A stretch of DNA of 64,000 bases, from assembly GCA_000473305.1 (NCBI GenBank), contig CP006772.1, positions 744,001 through 808,000 of the forward strand, in the 5' to 3' direction. Positions 51,100 through 59,270 of this stretch are shown in pieces. The notes beneath the pieces are model-generated. The model searched no databases and was not told the origin of the DNA. It worked only from the letters and a program-made list of their open reading frames with translations. The stretch's first letter is position 1; the number at the start of each line of letters is the position of its first letter. This DNA is from Bacteroidales bacterium CF (GTDB taxonomy: Bacteria; Bacteroidota; Bacteroidia; Bacteroidales; UBA932). A program made the translations under genes and the position numbers.

Positions 51100-52644
51100 T
51101 CAGGAGTTTCCAATTGACCGGACAAATTTAGACTTTTTAAATTGTACATCAAGTTTTTCCTTAATAGAAGCAGGATTTGTAACTGGCATGCCATTATCAT
51201 CAACTTCGTACTCGAGAAGCCCGGCTTTCTTCATTTTTTCGAGAGTGGGTAGTTTTGTCCTGTTGGTTGTCTCTATATGGTGTCCATCTTTATCAACAAT
51301 TATAAGTTTCGGCAAGAAAACACCTTTCCTCCCTATAAAGCGATCCATTATACCTACTCCTTCTATGAACTCTTCACGTGTGGCCCTGCCCAAAGCCTCA
51401 TATCTATTCAACTCCCGGTCATCCCATGTATAAACAGTAGCAAAGCTTTCAGAAATTTTCTCATCAATTCTGGACTCTGAGTTAAGTGTATCATGTCCGG
51501 ATGGCATTAATATTACCTTTCCACCTCCGCCTTCCACATTTGCTGCATACCTGGGTACAGTCACTCCTGACATCCATCCTTGAAGGTTTTTCATATAAAT
51601 TTTCCCAATCTGTATCGGGGTTATGAAATGTACAATTCCCCTCTCTTTATGACATTGGAGAAGATAGTAGGGGTGGACTCCGATCCAGAACATCCTTCTG
51701 AATGTTTCGGCTAAAGTCTTGTAGTAGTCGTTAACATGATTTAGCAGTACAGTCTGATTTCTTATTGTGAACCCATGTTTGCGGATTTTGCCTATAGCCT
51801 CTGCAAGTTCTTTTGTAATTTCTTGATAATGATTGATGTGAGTCATGAAATAGACGTACTTGGCAACACCTTTTGTATGCCTGTTTGCCGATACTTCAAT
51901 AAGCGTAAGTAATTCATCAGTAATTGCCATAGGTAGTACAACCGGTACCCGGGTGGCTATTCTGATTGCTCTCAGATGGGGTATCCTGCTCAACTCTTCC
52001 AGAATGTACCTTAACCTTGTGTGGCTTATCATTAGTGCATCGCCACCGGTTACAAGCACTTCGTTTATATTTTTATTATAGTTTATATAGAACAGGCCCT
52101 TATCTATCTCCTCCTTATTAACCTCCACCGTTCTGTCAAGAGATTTAGCCCTTTGGCAGTGTACACAATATGATGCGCAACTAGTGTTTTCAGCAACAAA
52201 AAGTGCTACTCTGTTGGGATAACGCTGGTATACAGCTCCGTAAGACCTTGTCCCCTCTGACATAGCCCCTTCTAACCCCGTGTTGGGAAAAAGCAAGTTT
52301 GCGGGTGTAGGTACGCTTTGCCAAAAAATGGGATCTAAACGTCTTTCAGGTTTTTCTCCCTTGCTCATTGATGGATGGAAAGGATCCTCCTGCATCAGAG
52401 AGGCATAATATGGAGTAATCCTTAGGGGTTCTTTGCCCTCACTTTTGAGCGTGGATATGACCCTTTCTATCTCCGCAGTCTGTAAGGCATTGATATTTAT
52501 GACCTTTGATAGCTCCTCCGTGCTTGTTATTGTATTTTTTAGTTGCCAGATTGGGTTATTCCAATCACTCTCTTTTACATCTTTCCACAATTCAATTGTT
52601 TTATAATCTCTTGATTTATAAAATATTCGTTCATTCATTTCCAT
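51100..52644 (-). CDS. KamA family radical SAM protein (lysine 2,3-aminomutase-like)
   Basis: The product has about 514 residues from the ATG at 52644. ATGs at 52677 and 52692 would add up to 16 residues, and the family alignment does not favour them. The radical-SAM cluster motif is CASYCVHCQR near residue 162; the SAM-binding GGDALM and the PLP/lysine-associated LMPSGHDTLNSES follow. KamA enzymes use SAM and PLP to move the amino group of lysine, or related residues such as EF-P lysine (EpmB). This length, over 500, exceeds EpmB and resembles the larger free-lysine forms. No lysine-fermentation genes are near, so the substrate is open. Confidence 0.88.
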   Translation of the reverse strand: MEMNERIFYKSRDYKTIELWKDVKESDWNNPIWQLKNTITSTEELSKVININALQTAEIERVISTLKSEGKEPLRITPYYASLMQEDPFHPSMSKGEKPERRLDPIFWQSVPTPANLLFPNTGLEGAMSEGTRSYGAVYQRYPNRVALFVAENTSCASYCVHCQRAKSLDRTVEVNKEEIDKGLFYINYNKNINEVLVTGGDALMISHTRLRYILEELSRIPHLRAIRIATRVPVVLPMAITDELLTLIEVSANRHTKGVAKYVYFMTHINHYQEITKELAEAIGKIRKHGFTIRNQTVLLNHVNDYYKTLAETFRRMFWIGVHPYYLLQCHKERGIVHFITPIQIGKIYMKNLQGWMSGVTVPRYAANVEGGGGKVILMPSGHDTLNSESRIDEKISESFATVYTWDDRELNRYEALGRATREEFIEGVGIMDRFIGRKGVFLPKLIIVDKDGHHIETTNRTKLPTLEKMKKAGLLEYEVDDNGMPVTNPASIKEKLDVQFKKSKFVRSIGNS

Positions 52645-52725
52645 AATGTCAAAATTTATGTTGTATAAAAGAGTCATCTTATTTTTTTGCATTCAACAAT
52701 AATGCCGCAAAATGTCTATCAATCA

Positions 52726-52756
52726 TTGAAATAACATATTTTTTTTGTTATATTTG
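52726..52756 (+). promoter_or_regulatory. Promoter of the TonB receptor signalling operon
   Basis: TTG at 52726-52728 and TATATTTG at 52749-52756 are separated by 20 nt, and the -7 box fits TAnnTTTG. The start codon follows at 52817. Confidence 0.5.
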
Positions 52757-52816
52757 TATAGAGCCTTCTATTATGCTCATGTGACATTAGCTCCGGTTTC
52801 ATTGAATATTTCAATT

Positions 52817-54835
52817 ATGAAAAGGCTATTGTTCTATTTAATTATCCTTCTGACATTTTTCTTTCCAATAACTTTGTCTGCTCAGAAGACAGATACCCTC
52901 CATGTTGATGATATACTGAATATGTCATTCACAGACCTGATGAATGCAAAAGTCATTACGGCATCAAAGATGAATCAGTCGATTAAGGATGTCGCGGCCA
53001 ATGTCCATATCATAACAGCAGAGCAAATCAGAACCCGTGGCTATTTTACCCTCGAAGAGGCTCTTTCAGATCTTCCCGGCTTTCAATTCCGCAACATACA
53101 GGGATACAATAGTTATGTATTTATGCGCGGTGCACCGAGCCAGAATAACTTGATACTCCTGCTTGTCGATGGGATTCAGATAAATGAGATCAACTCCGGT
53201 GGGTTCTATGCAGGGGGGCAATATATTCTCTCAGATGTTGAAACTATTGAGGTAGTTTACGGTCCGGCCTCGTCAACATACGGCACAAATGCCGTTTCAG
53301 GTATTATAAACATTATAACAAAAAATGTTAAAAATTCAGAAAAGGGGCGCATCTCTATCCTGGGTGGAACCTTTCACACAGCCATGGCCGACTTTAGTGT
53401 CCGCGACTATTCTGCAGAAAAGAAAACCGGATTTTCGATATCGGGTATGTATAAAACTACTGAGAAGGCAGATCTGAGAGGAGAGGCCGGGGATGGCAAC
53501 TGGTCATCACTTATGGAGAATTTTGAAAATGACATCTCGTTTTCTGCTAAATTTCAATATGACAGATTCACTGCCGGAGTTGTGTATCAAGATAAGAGAA
53601 CTTCAAGATCTACCTCATACAACACATATACAACAGGTTTTCTTGACAGGAATACGTCATGGAACCTCTCGCTCCTTAACAGTTATATAAAATACGAGCG
53701 GGAGTTCAACAGCAATTGGAACATGAATGCCAGTATATACTACCGGGATGCAACAATACGGCCAAGCACGGTGGGAGATATTCGTAAGGCCACTCCGGAC
53801 GATTCCGGAAGCCAGGTACGATATTACAGACCTAATAATCTTGCAGGAGCTGAGCTTCATCTAAGTTATAATCCATTAAACTGGATGATGCTTTCAGGAG
53901 GTTTGGTAGGAGAGACAGAAAATGTCGCAGAGAAATTCTCATTTAGTTACAGTTCATCTCAGTATACAGAGGCTGAGACTCCATCTAAACCTAAGATGCT
54001 CTCCAACGAGCTGTTCAGCGTCTATCTGAGAGTCAATATCAATATATTAAAGAACTTATCACTAGTTACCGGGTTAAGACATGATTTATCCAGCTATTAC
54101 GGTGAGGTTTTAACTCCCAGGACCGCGCTTGTTTATAATACGGAAAAACTCTCAGCCAAGCTGATGTATAACAGGGCATTCAGGGCTCCCAAACCATGGG
54201 ACTATACCTATGGTCTGGGTAATAGCAATCTTAAACCGGAAAAGATGGAATCTACAGAGATATCCCTTACATATAAACTGGCGGAAAATTTTACGGCCGG
54301 GCTCGCTCTGTACCGAAATTTTATAAATGAGAAGCTTACCAAGGAGATTATCGGGACAGATGAGAGGTGGATTAATGAGGATGAATTGTTTACAAACGGA
54401 GTCGAATTATACGGGAATTATGTTCTGGGTAAGCTTTTCCTTACAGGAAACTATACTTATAACGGTTCATTTGACCAGAATGATCTCCAGACGCCGGAGA
54501 TATCTCCCCATATGGCAAACTTCGGGGTGACCTATAATTATGACAATCATTTAAAGATAAACCTTCGGGCAAATTACACGGGTGAGCGTACAAACCATCA
54601 CGTTATTCCTAATACGGGAGACAGGAAAATTGAAGCAGCTACTGTTTTTAACGGTTGTATCTCATATTTCAACCTTCACGGTTTTGATATACAGTTAAAA
54701 GCTGAAAATATCTTTAACAAAGAGTATTATCACTCGTCGAATCTTCCGGTAAGCAGATTCAGACAACCACAAAGATGTTTTAAAATAAGTCTGACTTATC
54801 ATTTTGACAAAGTTTTCGATAAGATTATAAAATAG
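52817..54835 (+). CDS. TonB-dependent outer-membrane receptor
   Basis: The start at 52817 (672 residues) begins with a signal peptide (about 1-23, ending LSAQK). The plug domain contains LNMSFTDLMNAKVITASKMN, the TonB-box-like beginning, LLLVDGIQINEINSGGFYAG and GPASSTYGTNAVSGIINIIT. The barrel follows and ends in the aromatic-closing region SLTYHFDKVF. It lacks a SusC-type beta-sandwich and a SusD partner, and belongs with smaller cobalamin/siderophore-type or colicin-receptor-like receptors. It is 6 nt upstream of a YfiR-like gene. The receptor may sense an extracellular signal for the kinases that follow. Confidence 0.9.
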   Translation: MKRLLFYLIILLTFFFPITLSAQKTDTLHVDDILNMSFTDLMNAKVITASKMNQSIKDVAANVHIITAEQIRTRGYFTLEEALSDLPGFQFRNIQGYNSYVFMRGAPSQNNLILLLVDGIQINEINSGGFYAGGQYILSDVETIEVVYGPASSTYGTNAVSGIINIITKNVKNSEKGRISILGGTFHTAMADFSVRDYSAEKKTGFSISGMYKTTEKADLRGEAGDGNWSSLMENFENDISFSAKFQYDRFTAGVVYQDKRTSRSTSYNTYTTGFLDRNTSWNLSLLNSYIKYEREFNSNWNMNASIYYRDATIRPSTVGDIRKATPDDSGSQVRYYRPNNLAGAELHLSYNPLNWMMLSGGLVGETENVAEKFSFSYSSSQYTEAETPSKPKMLSNELFSVYLRVNINILKNLSLVTGLRHDLSSYYGEVLTPRTALVYNTEKLSAKLMYNRAFRAPKPWDYTYGLGNSNLKPEKMESTEISLTYKLAENFTAGLALYRNFINEKLTKEIIGTDERWINEDELFTNGVELYGNYVLGKLFLTGNYTYNGSFDQNDLQTPEISPHMANFGVTYNYDNHLKINLRANYTGERTNHHVIPNTGDRKIEAATVFNGCISYFNLHGFDIQLKAENIFNKEYYHSSNLPVSRFRQPQRCFKISLTYHFDKVFDKIIK

Positions 54836-54841
54836 TGTATA

Positions 54842-55384
54842 GTGCTAAATAACAGATGTATAAAATTTGTCTGTCTTGGAATATTGTTATTTTCCGGGAC
54901 GCTTTTCCCTTCATATACTATGGGACAGGCTCCTGAACATCTTCTAAAAGCAGGTTTTATTGAAAAGTTCACTCATTTTGTTGAGTGGCCGGCTTCGGCT
55001 CAGGGTGGTGCTGAGGTGATGAAAATAGCAGTACTTGGTAAAAGCAGGATAGAGCCGGCCATAAGGGAGATATTCGCCAAAACCAAAAATCCTGATGTGT
55101 CAATTATAAATATAACTTCTGTCCATGAGACAGAGGGTTGTAAAATAGTCTTTATCTCCAATTCGGTAAGCCAGGAGACTCTGCAAGAGTTTCTCCAATA
55201 CACAAAGGGAAAGCCTGTGATGACCATAAGTGACACGAAGGGATATTGTAACAAGGGCGTTCTTCTGAATATGATAGTTGTGGATAATTATGTAAGATAT
55301 GAGATAAATAAGGGTGTACTTGATGCTTCCGGGTTAAAAATGAGCAGCTTGCTTCTTAACTCAGCAATAATTATTGAAAAATGA
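54842..55384 (+). CDS. YfiR-family periplasmic protein (DUF4154)
   Basis: The product has 180 residues, starting at GTG (54842). It has a signal peptide of about 28 residues, then [20 protein letters not shown], the characteristic YfiR beginning, [31 protein letters not shown] and [18 protein letters not shown]. YfiR in Pseudomonas represses the diguanylate cyclase YfiN from the periplasm. Here no cyclase is adjacent; instead the start of a histidine kinase gene overlaps its stop by 4 nt, so the YfiR-like protein may control that kinase. The TonB receptor lies 6 nt upstream. Confidence 0.87.
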   Translation: MLNNRCIKFVCLGILLFSGTLFPSYTMGQAPEHLLKAGFIEKFTHFVEWPASAQGGAEVMKIAVLGKSRIEPAIREIFAKTKNPDVSIINITSVHETEGCKIVFISNSVSQETLQEFLQYTKGKPVMTISDTKGYCNKGVLLNMIVVDNYVRYEINKGVLDASGLKMSSLLLNSAIIIEK

Positions 55385-56847
55385 TAAATAAGCTAATATT
55401 GAATCTCTCTATAAGGAATAAGCTGATAGTGGTTATTCTAATGGTTGCCTTCAGTGTAGTTCTTGTAGCTTTTGCTGTATTGGCAAGCAGGGAGTTTCAC
55501 AGAACACAGCATTTGATAACTTCCAGTCTGGAGATCAATACCCGTCTGGTTGGAGAATATTGTATTGTACCCCTATATTTCGAAGACAAGAAACAGGCTG
55601 TAGAGGTTTTGAGCAGACTAGGGATTCTTGAATCTGTGGAGGCCGGGTATGTTTTTGATAAAGAGGGCAATTTATTTGCATCATATAGAGACTCATCCAC
55701 TAATGTAAAAGTGACTGAAACAGATTCAAATGGAGAGAGCATATATAAGGGAGGATTCTTTCACATAACAGAGCCTGTTTTTTTCAAAGGGGAGAAACTT
55801 GGAACAATTCATGTAAGGGCAAATGCGGACAGTCTTAAGGTATTGTTGATTAAGCTTTTGCTTACATTATGCCTGCTTCTGGTAATTGTAGCGATTCTCT
55901 CATATGCTTTAGCATCAAGGCTTCAGAGATATATTTCAGGTCCGATACTGAAGCTGGCAAAAACCACTGCGGAAATTTCAGAAAAACAGGACTTTAATGT
56001 TCATATAGAACATGAGGGAGATGATGAGGTCGGACAACTTTGTGATCAATACAACAATCTTTTGAGGCAACTTTTAGTAAAACAACAGGAGAGAGACAGG
56101 GCGGAAAGGAAGATTAGAATCATGAACGAGAATCTTGAGAAGAGAGTGGCTGAGAGAACCGCAATGCTTGAAACAGCCAATAAAGAACTAGAGTCCTTCT
56201 CATATTCTGTATCTCACGACCTGAGAGCCCCTTTGAGGCACATTACCGGTTACCTGGATCTGCTTATGAAGAGAAATTACGATCAGCTCGACGAAAGAGG
56301 GCGGCATTATATTGAGGCAATACTAGACTCCTCTGTCCATATGGGCAATCTGATTGACGATTTGTTGAGTTTTTCCAGAACAGGCCGTATGGAGGTAAAA
56401 CCAGACTCTCTGGATATGAATAAACTTGTAAGGGATGCTATACAGCTTTTGGAACAAGAGGTTAAAGACCGTCAGATTGAATGGAGAATAGAGGCTCTTC
56501 CTCAAGTCCGTGGTGATTATAATATGCTGAGGCAAGTATGGGTTAATCTTATTGGAAATGCAATCAAATACACAAAGAAGAGAGAGGTTGCCACTATAGA
56601 GATTGGTTCGCAAAGCAATGATGATGAATGTGTTTTCTTCGTCAGGGATAACGGGGCCGGTTTTGATATGAGATATGCACAGAAACTGTTCGGCGTTTTT
56701 CAAAGATTACATTCCAATGAGGAGTTTGAGGGTACTGGTATAGGATTGGCAAATGTCAGGCAGGTGGTCAAGAAACATGGAGGCAGGACCTGGGCTGAGG
56801 GAGAAATTGACAAGGGGGCTATATTTTATTTTTCAATACCAAAATAG
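55381..56847 (+). CDS. Sensor histidine kinase (HAMP, HisKA, HATPase)
   Basis: The product has 488 residues. The first membrane segment (about 14-34) is followed by a periplasmic sensor of about 120 residues resembling CHASE8, a second segment (about 157-178, [19 protein letters not shown]), HAMP (about 178-235), a coiled coil, and the phospho-acceptor helix with His in [14 protein letters not shown]. The ATPase domain has [12 protein letters not shown] and the G1 box [12 protein letters not shown]. It overlaps the YfiR-like gene by 4 nt and is 6 nt from the response regulator, a strong sign of a pathway. CHASE8 kinases are often linked to YfiR-like periplasmic partners, which fits. Confidence 0.9.
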   Translation: MINKLILNLSIRNKLIVVILMVAFSVVLVAFAVLASREFHRTQHLITSSLEINTRLVGEYCIVPLYFEDKKQAVEVLSRLGILESVEAGYVFDKEGNLFASYRDSSTNVKVTETDSNGESIYKGGFFHITEPVFFKGEKLGTIHVRANADSLKVLLIKLLLTLCLLLVIVAILSYALASRLQRYISGPILKLAKTTAEISEKQDFNVHIEHEGDDEVGQLCDQYNNLLRQLLVKQQERDRAERKIRIMNENLEKRVAERTAMLETANKELESFSYSVSHDLRAPLRHITGYLDLLMKRNYDQLDERGRHYIEAILDSSVHMGNLIDDLLSFSRTGRMEVKPDSLDMNKLVRDAIQLLEQEVKDRQIEWRIEALPQVRGDYNMLRQVWVNLIGNAIKYTKKREVATIEIGSQSNDDECVFFVRDNGAGFDMRYAQKLFGVFQRLHSNEEFEGTGIGLANVRQVVKKHGGRTWAEGEIDKGAIFYFSIPK

Positions 56848-56853
56848 AAAGTT

Positions 56854-57312
56854 ATGCTTGAATTAAAGAAGATTTTATTGGCAGAAGACAATCCAAAAGA
56901 TGTTGAATTGACTATTGAAGCTTTATCAGACAGCAATCTTGCAAACAGGGTTGTTGTTGTGAGAGATGGGGTAGAGACTCTTGAATACCTCAGATGTGAA
57001 GGCCAGTATGCAGGAAGAGATTCTGAACTGCCATCTGTCCTTTTGCTGGACATCAAGATGCCTCGTAAGGATGGCATAGAGGTTCTGAGGGAGATCCGGA
57101 GCGATCCGAAATTAAAGCTGTTGCCGGTTGTGATGTTGACATCATCGAGAGAGGATAAGGATTTGTTGAACAGTTACTACTCGGGGGTAAATGCCTATGT
57201 AGTAAAGCCGGTAAATTTCGGCGGTTTTATTGATGCTATCAAACAACTTGGAATATTCTGGGGTTTGATAAACGAACTGCCTCCGTGCATGGGGCAGATA
57301 AATCAGGAGTAA
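56854..57312 (+). CDS. Single-domain response regulator (Rcp1-like)
   Basis: The 152-residue product is a receiver domain only. The acidic pair is in ILLAEDNPKD, the phospho-acceptor Asp in VLLLDIKMPRKDG, Thr/Ser in VVMLTSSRED and Lys in AYVVKPVNFGGF. No output domain follows. This is the Rcp1/CheY-like type found next to phytochrome-like or CHASE-type kinases. It lies 6 nt after the kinase gene and 10 nt before the hybrid kinase gene, so it probably shuttles phosphate between the two. Confidence 0.9.
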   Translation: MLELKKILLAEDNPKDVELTIEALSDSNLANRVVVVRDGVETLEYLRCEGQYAGRDSELPSVLLLDIKMPRKDGIEVLREIRSDPKLKLLPVVMLTSSREDKDLLNSYYSGVNAYVVKPVNFGGFIDAIKQLGIFWGLINELPPCMGQINQE

Positions 57313-57322
57313 TCTTTATATT

Positions 57323-59251
57323 ATGAAGGAAAAGTTGTTTGCCTTGCTTCTTGAAGATGCGCCCAGAGATGCCGAGTTGTTTAGGGAGTGCTTGATTGAA
57401 GAGGGTTATGATGTAAAATTGGATATTGTTGATTGTGAGAAAGAGTATCTTAAAAAGATTGGTGGTGAAAAATACGATATTATCTATGCTGATTTTACTC
57501 TTCCCGGATTTACCGGTCAGGACGCTCTGAATCATTCTTTGGAAATATGCCCTGATGTACCTTTTATCTGCATATCAGGGACTATTGGTGAAGACCGGGC
57601 TGTTGAACTTGTTAAGCAAGGAGCGACGGATTATGTTCTAAAGGACAGGATGGAAAGGCTCTCCCTGGTTACCGGACGTGCTTTGGATGCATCCCGGCAT
57701 CTGGAGAAATTCAGAAAAGCAGAATTTGATGCAAAAACAAACAGGGGTCTTCTTAAAGCTGTTATTAACAATGCTCTTGACTCTATATATGTTAAGGATA
57801 CAGACGGGAAATACCTGTTATTTAACACCGCTGCCGAGATGATGACAGGAAAGCGGGCAGAGGATGTAATTGGTAAAAGTGATTATGTGATTTTTAATAA
57901 TGAAGATGCAAAAAAAACTGCCGAAGATGACAGAATGGTCCTCGAGAGGCTCACACCTATATCCTTTGAAGAGAGCCTTCTCCTGAATGATGGCAGGGTC
58001 CATATATTTCATACTATTAAGTGTCCGATTTATAATGCAGAGGGGGATATTGTCGGGCTCTCCGGTATTTCCAGAGATATTACGGAAAAGAAATTGATTG
58101 AACAGGAGTTGATTAAAGCTAAGGAAAAAGCGGAAGAGGGGGATCGTCTAAAGAGTGCATTCCTGCAGAATATTTCTCATGAGATAAGGACTCCGATGAA
58201 TGCAATAATCGGATTTTCGAAACTTCTGAAAGAACCTGATACAGACAGAGAGAAGAGCATAACCTATGGCGAAATCATATCGAACAGCAGTGAGCAACTT
58301 CTATCAATTATTTCAGACATAATAAGTATCTCTACAATTGAGGCCGGTCAGGAGAGGGTTGTTCTCAAACCTGGTGATTTAAATGTTATTTTTGAAGCAT
58401 TGAACAAAAAGTTTTCTCTGGCAGCAAAGAAAAAAGGGCTGACCTTAAATTCCGGTATCTCCATACCTGCTGATGGTTCCAAAATATTGACAGATACTAA
58501 TAAAGTGACGCAGATTCTTGTTAATATTATTGGTAATGCCATCAAATTTACAAAAAAAGGATATGTGAGTTACGGTTGCCAGCTTAAAGGAGATATGCTG
58601 GAGTTTTATATTGAGGACACCGGTATTGGCATTCCTGAGAATAAGTTTCAGGATATTTTTAAAAGATTCAGACAGGCAAATACAGATATTGCCGGAAATT
58701 ATGGCGGGTCCGGTCTGGGTCTTGCTATTGCAAAAGCTTATGTATCCTTGCTTGGAGGAGAAATTTGGCTTAAATCGGAAATAGCAAAAGGATCGACTTT
58801 CTTTTTTACCATACCATATGAAAAAGCTCCTGTATCTGCAGAATTACAAGATTTTAGTATTAACAGGGCAAAACTTTCAATGGTTGCACAATCCAGTATT
58901 CTGGTAGCAGAGGACGAAGAGTCAAATTTTCTTCTTTTAAAGGAGTATCTTAAAGATTACGATATTAATCTTATTTGGGCCAGAAATGGGGAGGAGGCAG
59001 TAAACATATCAAAAGGCAGGCATAATATTTTTCTGGTTATTATGGATATTAAGATGCCGGTCATGGATGGACTGCAAGCAGCGAGGGAGATAAAGCGTAT
59101 CAGGCCGGAACTGCCGGTGGTTGCATTTACTGCTTATTGCAGTGATGAGGATGTGAAAAAGGCTATATCTTGCGGATGCAGCGGCTTCATGAGCAAACCG
59201 ATAACAAAAAATCAGCTCTGCAGTATTGTTATGGAGTATATGCAGAGCTGA
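57323..59251 (+). CDS. Hybrid histidine kinase (REC-PAS-HisKA-HATPase-REC)
   Basis: The product has 642 residues. A receiver domain at about 1-120 (acceptor Asp in IIYADFTLPGFTGQD) precedes a PAS domain at about 140-260 (AVINNALDSIYVKDTDGKYL), a phospho-acceptor helix with FLQNISHEIRTPMNAI, the ATPase domain (NIIGNAIKFTKKG, GGSGLGLAIAKAY) and a C-terminal receiver (acceptor Asp in LVIMDIKMPVMDG, Lys in GFMSKPITKN). No membrane segment is present, so it is cytosolic. It is the last gene of the plus-strand run and completes a probable multistep phosphorelay. The closing output is unknown, as no HTH is encoded here. Confidence 0.93.
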   Translation: MKEKLFALLLEDAPRDAELFRECLIEEGYDVKLDIVDCEKEYLKKIGGEKYDIIYADFTLPGFTGQDALNHSLEICPDVPFICISGTIGEDRAVELVKQGATDYVLKDRMERLSLVTGRALDASRHLEKFRKAEFDAKTNRGLLKAVINNALDSIYVKDTDGKYLLFNTAAEMMTGKRAEDVIGKSDYVIFNNEDAKKTAEDDRMVLERLTPISFEESLLLNDGRVHIFHTIKCPIYNAEGDIVGLSGISRDITEKKLIEQELIKAKEKAEEGDRLKSAFLQNISHEIRTPMNAIIGFSKLLKEPDTDREKSITYGEIISNSSEQLLSIISDIISISTIEAGQERVVLKPGDLNVIFEALNKKFSLAAKKKGLTLNSGISIPADGSKILTDTNKVTQILVNIIGNAIKFTKKGYVSYGCQLKGDMLEFYIEDTGIGIPENKFQDIFKRFRQANTDIAGNYGGSGLGLAIAKAYVSLLGGEIWLKSEIAKGSTFFFTIPYEKAPVSAELQDFSINRAKLSMVAQSSILVAEDEESNFLLLKEYLKDYDINLIWARNGEEAVNISKGRHNIFLVIMDIKMPVMDGLQAAREIKRIRPELPVVAFTAYCSDEDVKKAISCGCSGFMSKPITKNQLCSIVMEYMQS

Positions 59252-59270
59252 TCTTTTAATATACGAGTGG

